The notes under the pieces are model-generated. The model had not been told where the DNA came from, ran no database searches, and worked only from the letters and a program-made list of their open reading frames with translations. Shown here one piece after another: positions 1 through 5,507 of a stretch of DNA of 7,165 nucleotides (position 1 is its first letter; each line of letters opens with the position of its first letter). The stretch is from Anaerolineae bacterium (GTDB lineage Bacteria; Chloroflexota; Anaerolineae; Promineifilales; Promineifilaceae), in contig JANQGC010000214.1 in assembly GCA_028277515.1 (NCBI GenBank), forward strand, positions 1 to 7,165, written 5' to 3'. The translations under genes were made by a program, and so were the position numbers.

Positions 1-540
1 AGCGATGTGCAACTGGAAAAACTGTATGCTTACCTGCGCTATCTGCTGACCAAGTTGCCCAAAGATGGCCGGGGTGCTGCTCTGCACCTGGATGATGAAG
101 TCGCCCTCGAATATTATCGCCTGCAGAAAATCCGCGAGGGCAGCGTGGAGCTTATCAAAGAGGGTGATGCTCCTCTCGATCCCCTTTCCGAAGCGGGCCA
201 ACGGCGCGAAAAAGAGGTCCGGGCCAGGCTTTCGGAAATCATCGACATCCTCAACAATCGCTTCGGGACCGAATTCACCGACGCCGACAAATACTTTTTC
301 GAGCAGATCGAAGAAGAACTACTGATGGACGAGACCCTGGCTCAGCAGGCGCAAAACAACAGCCTCGACAATTTTCGTTATGGCTTTGATGAACTGTTCT
401 TGACCAAGCTAATCGGCCGTATGGAAGACAACCAGGACATCTTCGCCCGCATCATAGACGACGAAGAATTCGGCACCCTCGTCCGCGACTGGATGCGCCA
501 AAAAGTTTACCAGCGTCTTAATGCCGAACCGGGTAATTAG
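1..540 (+). CDS. hsdR: Type I restriction endonuclease R subunit (HsdR), C-terminal part; 5' end outside window
   Basis: The reading frame is open from base 1 (Ser-Asp-Val-Gln-Leu...), so the GTG at 7 is probably an internal valine codon and the gene begins upstream. The 179 residues match the C-terminal helical region of type I restriction-modification R subunits as I know that family. Typical segments are LYAYLRYLLTKLP, LDDEVALEYYRLQKI, LSEIIDILNNRFGTEFTDAD, NFRYGFDELFLTKLIGRM and DDEEFGTLVRDWMRQKVYQR, ending in a TAG stop. This region is thought to contact the HsdM/HsdS methyltransferase core; the nuclease and DEAD-like ATPase/translocase domains would lie upstream. With HsdM and HsdS the enzyme translocates and cuts unmodified foreign DNA. 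No hsdM or hsdS follows, so they would have to be upstream. The 3' end is intact, with no frameshift in the visible part. Confidence 0.85.
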   Translation, partial: SDVQLEKLYAYLRYLLTKLPKDGRGAALHLDDEVALEYYRLQKIREGSVELIKEGDAPLDPLSEAGQRREKEVRARLSEIIDILNNRFGTEFTDADKYFFEQIEEELLMDETLAQQAQNNSLDNFRYGFDELFLTKLIGRMEDNQDIFARIIDDEEFGTLVRDWMRQKVYQRLNAEPGN

Positions 541-714
541 GAAATAAAGACGCAGTTATCCAGGCGTAAATCAAACCCCTAATCCCGAAACCATGTAAGA
601 AATCGCCCCTGGTACTTTTGTGAAACAAGGTGAACTCATCGCTTAATTTCAAATTCCGCCCAATCATCACATGAAAGCAATATCACGACCCTAATATATC
701 AGTGAATGAGCTTG

Positions 715-743
715 TGGGGGTTCAAAGCGGATGGCTCCCCCCA
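715..743 (-). terminator. Possible weak hairpin terminator after the LysM-protein gene
   Basis: TGGGGG at 715-720 and CCCCCA at 738-743 form a perfect 6-bp inverted repeat with a 17-base loop. It begins seven bases beyond the minus-strand stop codon at 750-752. The stem is GC-only apart from the end pair, but no T-run follows on either strand, so this is not a classic intrinsic terminator. The rest of 541-749 shows nothing I can name. Confidence 0.25.
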
Positions 744-749
744 GGTAAA

Positions 750-1466
750 CTATTCAAGCTCGTCGATCGGCGGAATAAACAATTGGTTACCTTTCTCTAT
801 AAAATTGCAGGGATTGTTGTCCCAATTCTTTTCCCGCTCATCAGGATGTACTTGTTTGTGGAACTGCGCCTTCAGGAAATCCCAATTTGCTTTACAGATA
901 AACTCGGCTGCTCTTTTCTGCTCTTGTCCACGTACCCGGTAGCGAATCCGAGCAATCAAGACCAACGTCTCCCCCGGTTGCACGATGTGAAAGCAATCGA
1001 ATCTAATGCCATTCCCAAAGCAAATTGGCTTTACTTCAAAGGAATCTGGCCCTAAAGGATCCTTTTCTTCAGGTGGCGGCACATCCTCCTCCGGAACTGG
1101 TGGAGCTGGAGGTACTGGTGGGGGCAGCGGTGTTGGTACTATATCGGGTTCATCTTCAACTACATCTGGCTCTAAAATTGACGCATTGATTATCCCAGAC
1201 CAAAGTATTGGAACAATATTTAGCAAAATTACCAATGATATTACTGCGATAAACACAGAGATGATAAAACAGATCCTCCAAATAAATCCGTTATTGTGAG
1301 CTTTTTGTCCGCGATCCCAGAAATCCGCTGCACCAATCATGCATGTCATCAACAGCGTAAAGATTCCGACTACTAACATTAATTGTTCTGCAGTCGATGA
1401 TAAATCGATCGCGCTATACGCGCCGAAACTGATAACCGATACTGTTGCTGGAATCACAATCTTCAT
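750..1466 (-). CDS. Three-helix membrane protein with proline-rich stalk and C-terminal LysM-like domain
   Basis: The product is 238 residues from the ATG at 1466. This start has TAAGG (1476-1480) nine bases upstream. The frame stays open to a TTG at 1583 (277 residues) and has another ATG at 1484. However, a good promoter lies inside that extension and no ribosome site precedes the TTG. Hydrophobic segments lie at about residues 2-21, 28-48 and 62-90, with a basic loop (DRGQKAHNNGFIWR) between the last two. This predicts an inside N-terminus and an outside C-terminus. A Pro/Glu-rich linker (about 109-136) leads to a LysM-like domain (about 157-233): FHIVQPGETLVLIARIRY, then ICKAN, then FIEKGNQLFIPP. 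Known LysM domains bind peptidoglycan or chitin-type glycans. Four cysteines in the C-terminal part (149, 158, 191, 220) could form disulfides, which fits an extracytoplasmic position. The domain is longer than a standard LysM and has an insertion. Function beyond cell-wall anchoring or sensing is unknown. Outside the linker, base composition is far more AT-rich than in the right-hand genes. Confidence 0.75.
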   Translation of the reverse strand: MKIVIPATVSVISFGAYSAIDLSSTAEQLMLVVGIFTLLMTCMIGAADFWDRGQKAHNNGFIWRICFIISVFIAVISLVILLNIVPILWSGIINASILEPDVVEDEPDIVPTPLPPPVPPAPPVPEEDVPPPEEKDPLGPDSFEVKPICFGNGIRFDCFHIVQPGETLVLIARIRYRVRGQEQKRAAEFICKANWDFLKAQFHKQVHPDEREKNWDNNPCNFIEKGNQLFIPPIDELE

Positions 1467-1541
1467 TGAAGAAAACCTTATCATACGAATTCTTGGATTC
1501 GCGTCGCAAAGCCAATTTTGGATAATTAACCTGTATTTAAT

Positions 1542-1570
1542 AGAATACAGCAAATTTTGAGCTTCGTCAA
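1542..1570 (-). promoter_or_regulatory. Sigma70-type promoter for the LysM-protein gene
   Basis: Read on the minus strand, TTGACG (-35, 1570-1565) and TATTCT (-10, 1547-1542) are separated by exactly 17 bases. Transcription would start near 1535, giving a leader of about 50 to 70 bases before the ATGs at 1484 and 1466. Because the promoter sits inside the longest possible reading frame, it argues against the TTG start at 1583. Confidence 0.5.
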
Positions 1571-2010
1571 GAAAATTGAGCAAAATTTACAAAAATGGGG
1601 AGTTTACGATAAAAATGAGTAAATTCACACTTGCATCTAAAATTTTTAAGAGGTAGAATAAATATTAAGATTTTTGACTTGTTTTAAGCAAGGTATGTAA
1701 TTTTCTATTAAAAACGAAATAAATTATGTGTAAAATAAGATACAAGAAGCTGGCAGAGAAAGTGCTATCATAATGGAAATACCTCAAAAAGGTACACAGG
1801 TGAGGCGTTGCCTTCTTATTCTTCATAAAGAAGATCGTAGATTGTCCTATTTAATAGTATTTTGAAAGGGAGCGGCAGCCAAAGGAAAATCTTAGGGATA
1901 ATTCCAACCAAACACATTAAAATATAGGAATTTTCCAAGAAATCCAGATAAACTAAGTCTCTAAATATATAATCACCGAAAATAGCTATCAATTATTCAA
2001 GGAGTTCAAG
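1571..2010. other. Long AT-rich divergent intergenic region
   Basis: About 440 bases lie between the two divergent genes. The composition is strongly AT (for example 13 G+C in the 60 bases from 1621). I see no tRNA, no tandem repeat and no convincing gene. A second promoter-like pair on the plus strand, TTGACT (1674-1679) with TAATTT (1698-1703), has an 18-base spacer and is weak. A 30-codon open frame at 1773-1865 lacks a good ribosome site and any recognisable content. Confidence 0.5.
1968..1973 (+). promoter_or_regulatory. Consensus -10 box upstream of the excisionase-like gene
   Basis: A perfect TATAAT lies 37 bases before the ATG at 2011, which would give a leader of about 30 bases carrying the AAGGAG ribosome site. 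No recognisable -35 hexamer lies 16 to 18 bases upstream, so the promoter would need an activator, or the match may be chance in AT-rich DNA. Confidence 0.35.
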
Positions 2011-2232
2011 ATGGACGCAGTCTATCATGATGATGTAATTACTAAGGATGAAATAATGACGATCCCCGAAGTCGCAGAGTATCTTAGGCTCGGTGAATCA
2101 ACCGTATATCGTCTTGTTCGCGACGGCGAGCTACCGGCCTTCCGGGTAGGCGGCAAATGGCGTTTTCACCGAAAAAGGCTTGAACACTGGATCGAGCAAG
2201 AAACTGAAAGGCATCTTCTCGAGCCCGCTTAA
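2011..2232 (+). CDS. Excisionase-family helix-turn-helix DNA-binding protein
   Basis: This is a 73-residue protein with an excellent ribosome site, AAGGAG at 1999-2004, six bases before the ATG. Residues about 16-62 form the MerR/excisionase-like winged helix-turn-helix (HTH_17 type): MTIPEVAEYLRLGESTVYRL is the helix-turn-helix, then DGELPAFRVGGKWRF is the wing, then KRLEHWIEQ. Proteins of this family bind DNA either as recombination directionality factors (Xis) beside an integrase or as small transcriptional regulators (AlpA-like). Here no integrase, transposase or phage gene is visible on either side. The next genes are a membrane LysM protein (divergent) and a methyltransferase (convergent). 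The role could therefore be excision of an element lying outside the window, regulation of the divergent gene, or a leftover of a decayed element. The family call is firm; the biological role is not. Confidence 0.85.
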   Translation: MDAVYHDDVITKDEIMTIPEVAEYLRLGESTVYRLVRDGELPAFRVGGKWRFHRKRLEHWIEQETERHLLEPA

Positions 2233-2277
2233 GGTAGATTTTCATAACTCATCAACACCACACCATCCCAATCTCTT

Positions 2278-2308
2278 TGTTAAAAAAGAATCAAGAACAT
2301 TTTTAACA
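2278..2308. repeat. AT-rich inverted repeat, possible weak terminator
   Basis: TGTTAAAAA (2278-2286) and TTTTTAACA (2300-2308) are perfect 9-bp complements around a 13-base loop, 45 bases after the stop of the excisionase-like gene. The right arm overlaps AACATTT (2296-2302), which can pair instead with AAATGTT (2331-2337), so two mutually exclusive foldings are possible. The stem is almost purely A-T, so stability would be low. Confidence 0.35.
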
Positions 2309-2406
2309 CTAATCCCTCATATGTCATTTTAAATGTTGTGAAACATCTAAAGCATGACCGCTTCAAGGATTTCTCCCTGCGCTGATAATGGCATTATTGT
2401 AAGTTG

Positions 2407-2450
2407 GCATCCTCAGATGCCGGTTTCGGAACTCGCGCATCTGAGGATGC
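2407..2450. repeat. REP-like double palindrome (two inverted 14-bp arms, each itself a hairpin)
   Basis: GCATCCTCAGATGC (2407-2420) and GCATCTGAGGATGC (2437-2450) are perfect reverse complements separated by 16 bases. Each arm is also self-complementary. With its flanking base the left arm folds as GGCATC-CTCA-GATGCC and the right as CGCATC-TGAG-GATGCG, six pairs and a four-base loop each. The spacer can add a small CCG/CGG hairpin. The element lies between convergent genes, the usual place for REP elements and bidirectional terminators. No T-run follows on either strand. A cognate transposase is not in the window. Confidence 0.65.
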
Positions 2451-2554
2451 GTAATAACATTGGTGATATAGTTAATAAGTATGTCATTTACTCATATAAT
2501 ATTGCTCACGATCAGGGATTTGTCGAATTTACAATTCTCGCACCAACTAGCCCA

Positions 2555-3298
2555 TCACCCCTTTCTCCCTACCGCTACCATCCCTGCCACATCATGATCG
2601 TACACCCCACCGGCCAGCCCCCGGTAAAAATCCACTTTGCCGAACCCGGCCGTCTGTAACATCATCTCCAACTCGGCCGCCGAATAAACCCAATGGGTAA
2701 ACGCATACTCCCGCCGCTGCCCATCCTGGATCAAAATCCAGCGGTTCCAAATCCGCTTCCAATCGTCGATTACTCGCCGCTCCTCCAACATCAGCGCCCG
2801 CCCCTGCTCGCGCCAATCCCGTTCCTCAAATGTTCGCGCCAGGATCTCTTTGCCGGCCAGTTCCATCACCAGTACACCGCCGGGCCGCAGCGCTGCATAA
2901 ACATGGTCCAGCACGCGCTGGTTATCGGCCGCTGCCGCAAAATAGCCAAATGTCGTATACAAATTGATCGCCAGGTCAAAAGCCCCCGGCCGTTGAAAGA
3001 CGCGCATATCCTCATGCAGAAATTCAACCGCCAGCCCTTCTTCCTGGGCCGCCTCCCGCGCCTGGTCTAAATATACGGCCGATAAATCCACTCCCGTCAC
3101 CCGGTAACCGCGCTGGGCCAATTCCAAACTGTGCCGCCCCATGCCACAGCCCAGATCGAGCACGGCCGATCCCGGATCAACCCCGCTCAAGGCAAGAACC
3201 TGGTCAATCTCCTCGGCCGTTCCTGCCAACCGCTGCTCATGAAACATAAACGGTGCAAAATCCAGCCAAAAAGCATCATCATCAAACCAGTCGCTCAT
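2555..3298 (-). CDS. Class I SAM-dependent methyltransferase
   Basis: The product is 247 residues from the ATG at 3298. This start has GGAGGT (3312-3307) eight bases upstream, whereas the TTG at 3304 is only two bases from that site. The protein has the Rossmann methyltransferase order: AVLDLGCGMGRHSLELAQRG (about 45-64, SAM-binding motif I), GVDLS (69-73, acidic ribose contact), EFLHEDMRVF (92-101), FDLAINLYTTFGYF (107-120) and ALRPGGVLVME (136-146). The N-terminal DWFDDDAFWLDFAPFMF and the C-terminal part (REYAFTHWVYSAAELEMML, then GFGKVDFYRGL) form the lid that usually sets substrate choice. Small-molecule substrates are typical for such stand-alone enzymes; the actual substrate cannot be read from sequence. 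It carries no DNA-methylase NPPY/DPPY motif, so it is not part of the restriction system. The nearest same-strand gene upstream is far away, so it is probably monocistronic. Confidence 0.85.
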   Translation of the reverse strand: MSDWFDDDAFWLDFAPFMFHEQRLAGTAEEIDQVLALSGVDPGSAVLDLGCGMGRHSLELAQRGYRVTGVDLSAVYLDQAREAAQEEGLAVEFLHEDMRVFQRPGAFDLAINLYTTFGYFAAAADNQRVLDHVYAALRPGGVLVMELAGKEILARTFEERDWREQGRALMLEERRVIDDWKRIWNRWILIQDGQRREYAFTHWVYSAAELEMMLQTAGFGKVDFYRGLAGGVYDHDVAGMVAVGRKG

Positions 3299-3644
3299 TT
3301 TCAATTACCTCCACACCTTGAAAGATGTCACCCTAAGTAAATGGTTCGCCAATTTTTATTTTCTTGCGCCTCCGGAAATCTCACAGATAAAAATGACAAA
3401 TCTGATACAAAACTACTTAAGGATTGGCCAAAATAGTAGTTTATCCTACCTTGAAAAAAGCATCACCGGTTTATAATCTACACATCGAAGATTTTCCTTT
3501 ATAATTTTATTGATTTGCTCTTGATTACAGTGGGGCTAAAATATATTTGCGAAGAAATTTGACAACTTTTCATTGAATATTGGCGAAAGCCATTTAATAA
3601 AAGTTGGCAAATTTTAGGCAACAAAGTGTTGGACCTGGAAAAAT
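3299..3644. other. AT-rich intergenic region between divergent genes
   Basis: About 345 bases separate the methyltransferase start from the cupin remnant. Apart from the methyltransferase ribosome site (3307-3312) and the plus-strand promoter candidates near 3451-3505, I see no gene and no clear repeat. The missing N-terminal half of the cupin cannot be recognised here in any frame. Confidence 0.5.
3477..3505 (+). promoter_or_regulatory. Candidate sigma70 promoter for the cupin remnant and phosphoesterase
   Basis: TCTACA (3477-3482) and a perfect TATAAT (3500-3505) are spaced by 17 bases. A second perfect TATAAT at 3472-3477 has TTGAAA (3451-3456) only 15 bases upstream. Either could drive rightward transcription, with a leader of more than 100 bases. 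AT-rich background raises the chance of false matches. Confidence 0.35.
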
Positions 3645-3788
3645 ATGAAGAAGAGTTTTTTTATCCTCATTGGCGAAGATGTCCCGGTCCAGGAAGGGGA
3701 CATCATTTACGTCCCCGCAGGCATCGCCCACCATTTCCACTCCCTTAAAGATGATCTTGAAGTGCTTATCCTCTGGGAAGGTCAATAA
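3645..3788 (+). pseudogene. Cupin-domain remnant (C-terminal half only)
   Basis: A 47-codon open frame starts at ATG 3645. Its readable part, IGEDVPVQEGDIIYVPAG followed by IAHHFHSL and then LEVLILWEGQ, is the second conserved cupin motif (G-D-x-x-x-x-P-x-G-x-x-H) and the closing strands of a small cupin barrel. A normal cupin of this kind has about 100 or more residues. Here the first motif, with its two histidines and glutamate that hold the metal, is absent. The frame is entered through a run of seven T (3656-3662). Just upstream, another frame reads Gly-Pro-Gly-Lys-Ile-stop-Arg-Arg-Val-Phe, so a one-base slip may separate it from an older reading frame. The ATG has only a weak ribosome site (CTGGAA). 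It ends four bases before the phosphoesterase start and may serve that gene as a leader. It could be translated as a stub, but a working cupin is unlikely. Confidence 0.65.
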
Positions 3789-3792
3789 ATAA

Positions 3793-4548
3793 ATGAAAAT
3801 CGGCTTGATAGCGGACATTCATGGCAACGACCTGGCCTTACAGGCCGTGCTTGATGACATTCAAAATCGCGGCGGAGTGGATGCCTATTGGATACTTGGA
3901 GACCTAGTGGCGATCGGACCGCAGCCTGTCAAGGTCCTGGAAAGGCTTGACCAGCTACCCAATTCACACATCATTCGCGGCAACTCGGATCGCTATACCT
4001 GTTCACGCGAACGGCCGTCTCCTTCCATTGACCAGGTTAAATCCGATTTCTCCCAACTGCCGACCCTCATCGAGGTTGAGGCCAGTTTCTCCTGGACCCA
4101 GGGGGCCGTAACAGCCGCAGGCTGGCTGCCCTGGTTAAACGCTTTGCCGCTTGATTTCCAAACGACATTGCCTAACGGCACGCGCGTTCTCTGCGTTCAT
4201 GCCTCACCAGGAAATGATGACGGTCCTGGCTTCAAGCTCGACATGGATAAAGAAGAAATAAAAAGCCGGTTGGCCGATTGCATGGCCGATTTGATATGCG
4301 TCGGCCACACCCACCGCCCGTTTCACATCCAAGTCAACGGCACAACAATCATCAACCCGGGCAGTGTCAGCAACCATGTAGGCCCGGATGTGCGCGCCAG
4401 CTATGCTCGGCTCACCGCCGGTGAATCAGATTTCAATGTTGAATATTTTCGTGTGGCTTATAACCAGACGGCCGTGATTCGAAATTTAGAAGAGATGAAC
4501 CACCCTGACAAAGAATTCATTAACAAGCATCTAAGAGGGAAGTTTTAG
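3793..4548 (+). CDS. Calcineurin-like metallophosphoesterase (YfcE/MJ0936 type)
   Basis: This 251-residue protein has all the metal-binding motifs of the family in order: IADIHGN (Asp8, His10), GDLVAIGP (Asp37), RGNSDR (Asn64, Asp66), CVHASPG (His136) and GHTHRPF (His172, His174), then INPGSV (187-192). These residues hold a two-metal centre that hydrolyses phosphodiesters or phosphomonoesters in the cytoplasm; the natural substrate is not evident. No signal peptide or membrane segment is present. Length is at the long end for stand-alone members because of a segment after GNSDR (about 68-120). The ATG lies four bases after the stop of the cupin remnant. A purine-rich GGGAAGG at 3775-3781, inside that remnant, is eleven bases upstream and may be its ribosome site, so translational coupling is likely. 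It converges on the gene at 4578-5210. Confidence 0.88.
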   Translation: MKIGLIADIHGNDLALQAVLDDIQNRGGVDAYWILGDLVAIGPQPVKVLERLDQLPNSHIIRGNSDRYTCSRERPSPSIDQVKSDFSQLPTLIEVEASFSWTQGAVTAAGWLPWLNALPLDFQTTLPNGTRVLCVHASPGNDDGPGFKLDMDKEEIKSRLADCMADLICVGHTHRPFHIQVNGTTIINPGSVSNHVGPDVRASYARLTAGESDFNVEYFRVAYNQTAVIRNLEEMNHPDKEFINKHLRGKF

Positions 4549-4569
4549 CGCCAAAATAATTTAACTTCC
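4538..4569. terminator. Inverted repeat between convergent genes, possible shared terminator
   Basis: GGAAGTT (4538-4544) and AACTTCC (4563-4569) pair perfectly around 18 bases, spanning the phosphoesterase stop and the 29-base gap before the convergent gene's stop. The loop holds a second imperfect symmetry, TTTTAGCGCCAAAA. No U-run follows the stem, so this is a weak terminator candidate. Confidence 0.3.
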
Positions 4570-4577
4570 ATTAGCCG

Positions 4578-5210
4578 TTAAACGTGAAACCTATTCCTCT
4601 TCCTAAAAAACAGGAATACAGTGAATAAGAATAGACCCACAACCAGGACGATGACGCCAATGACCGGGGCGCCGTCGGAAACCGCCATTCCGGACAGGGT
4701 CACGGCCGTCGGGGCAAAGCTGGCCAACTGGTACAGCCGGTTAACGCCAAATTCCCCACTTGGGAAAAAGGGCGTATCAGTCACATAAACGACCTCGACA
4801 TCCCAGGCCTCATTCTCAGATGAATCCCAGACACGCCAGACCATAACCTCGCCACCTTGCATGCCATCAACCTCGCTGGTGACGGAATCATCACCCCAAA
4901 CCGTCATAGCAACGGCCGGATCAGTTGAGTTCCAAACCAGAACGCCGGCACACACCGATTCATCCGGGTTGAAAACAGCGATTTCATCATTGGTTTCTAA
5001 GGAAAAAAAACCGAGCGTATGGCTCATGATCGCGCCATTGGGGATGGCCACATTGGCGTTGCCGCCAGTATCGGATACGCAGCTCGTAAAATGAGTTTGC
5101 GCTGAGGCGCTGCCCGTAAAAAAGGCAAAGACCAATAAAAGCATCGGAAAGATGGCGATGATGGAATAACGGGTTATTCTTTTTCTTTGAGTTCCGCTGC
5201 GTTTGCTCAT
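4578..5210 (-). CDS. Secreted surface protein with signal peptide and C-terminal membrane anchor
   Basis: The product is 210 residues, with GGGAG (5224-5220) nine bases before the ATG. A signal peptide is clear: the basic start KRSGTQRKRITR, hydrophobic SIIAIFPMLLLVFAFF, and a cleavage site near SASA-Q (after residue 37). Residues about 38-170 form an extracytoplasmic beta-rich domain with NDEIAVFNPDESVCAGVLVW, TVWGDDSVTSEVDGMQGGE and VWRVWD. This pattern (G/N-DEI-x-VF, then C-x-G, then WGDD, then DG, GE, WD) recurs in secreted proteins of Bacteroidota and Chloroflexota; I know it only as a domain of unknown role. Two cysteines (44, 87) may bridge. The C-terminus has one transmembrane segment (about 183-202) and a basic tail, RKRNR, the usual layout of a surface protein held in the membrane or handled by a sortase-like enzyme. 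No LPxTG or PEP motif is seen. It is separated from the gene upstream by almost 300 bases and probably has its own promoter. Confidence 0.75.
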   Translation of the reverse strand: MSKRSGTQRKRITRYSIIAIFPMLLLVFAFFTGSASAQTHFTSCVSDTGGNANVAIPNGAIMSHTLGFFSLETNDEIAVFNPDESVCAGVLVWNSTDPAVAMTVWGDDSVTSEVDGMQGGEVMVWRVWDSSENEAWDVEVVYVTDTPFFPSGEFGVNRLYQLASFAPTAVTLSGMAVSDGAPVIGVIVLVVGLFLFTVFLFFRKRNRFHV

Positions 5211-5243
5211 GAATAATTTCTCCCTGATAAAAATATTTTTCCT

Positions 5244-5252
5244 ATTCTACCA
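5244..5252 (-). promoter_or_regulatory. Extended -10 promoter candidate for the surface-protein gene
   Basis: On the minus strand, TGG-TAGAAT (5252-5244) fits the extended -10 pattern TGnTANAAT. It lies 33 bases before the ATG at 5210, and transcription from about 5237 would include the GGGAG ribosome site. No -35 hexamer is recognisable at the right distance. Confidence 0.35.
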
Positions 5253-5447
5253 TACATTTTTTTCAATAAAGTGATAAGGCCATAAAAAATTAGGATAATA
5301 ATCCGATCTTAAGCAAAAATCCGGCAAATTCTTCCCATACCTCTGATATAAGATACAAATTCTTGCTGATTTTAACTACTTTTTCACATGATATGGTTTT
5401 CACTTTTAAAAAGAGAAGATTTATTGGACGCTGAATCTTTTATTTTC

Positions 5448-5477
5448 ATCGGCGTAAATCCGCTCTTGTCCGCGTCC
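5448..5477. repeat. Degenerate 10-bp-period tandem repeat
   Basis: Three consecutive 10-base units read ATCGGCGTAA, ATCCGCTCTT and GTCCGCGTCC, consensus ATCCGCGTnn. The array is a GC-rich patch between AT-rich flanks, 30 bases beyond the DUF4241 stop codon. GCGTCC at its right end is also complementary to GGACGC at 5426-5431. I recall similar ATCNGCGTnn mosaics in intergenic DNA of several environmental phyla, but cannot check this. The remaining part of 5211-5507 is AT-rich and shows no gene. Confidence 0.5.
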
Positions 5478-5507
5478 TATTTCTAAACGGTCGGGTAGCC
5501 AGGCCTC

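Larger units (their letters stand above)
2233..2554. other. Intergenic region between convergent genes, rich in inverted repeats
   Basis: The stretch carries no gene that I can support. It holds an AT-rich hairpin at 2278-2308, a short palindrome CATTTTAAATG at 2325-2335, and a GC-rich double palindrome at 2407-2450. A plus-strand open frame at 2354-2659 has no ribosome site or recognisable sequence and runs antisense into the methyltransferase, so it is taken as chance. Confidence 0.6.

Noticed and set aside
599..646. Short peptide EIAPGTFVKQGELIA after hsdR, reminiscent of an M23 peptidase or lipoyl-domain edge
   Set aside because: Only 15 codons bounded by stops on both sides, with no ribosome site; too short to separate from chance.
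1006..1299. Plus-strand open frame with a Gly/Ser-rich stretch
   Set aside because: It is the antisense shadow of the proline-rich stalk of the LysM protein.
1773..1865. 30-codon plus-strand frame in the AT-rich divergent region
   Set aside because: No good ribosome site, no hydrophobic or toxin-like pattern, and open frames of this size are common by chance.
541..2554. Possible CRISPR array, tRNA or attachment-site duplication in the accessory segment
   Set aside because: No regularly spaced direct repeats, no tRNA-like fold and no long direct repeat were seen.
2354..2659. 101-codon plus-strand frame between the HTH gene and the methyltransferase
   Set aside because: No ribosome site, it covers the double palindrome and runs antisense into a well-supported gene.
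2555..3298. Idea that the methyltransferase is the modification partner of the HsdR protein
   Set aside because: It lacks the DNA-methylase catalytic NPPY/DPPY motif and is only 247 residues; it looks like a small-molecule enzyme.
3559..3564. Perfect TTGACA hexamer upstream of the cupin remnant
   Set aside because: No acceptable -10 sequence lies 15 to 19 bases downstream.
3345..3677. Nine-base word ATTGGCGAA seen three times (3345-3353 on the minus strand, 3579-3587, 3669-3677)
   Set aside because: Flanking bases are unrelated and a repeated 9-mer on either strand is not surprising in a few hundred bases; one copy is inside the cupin remnant.
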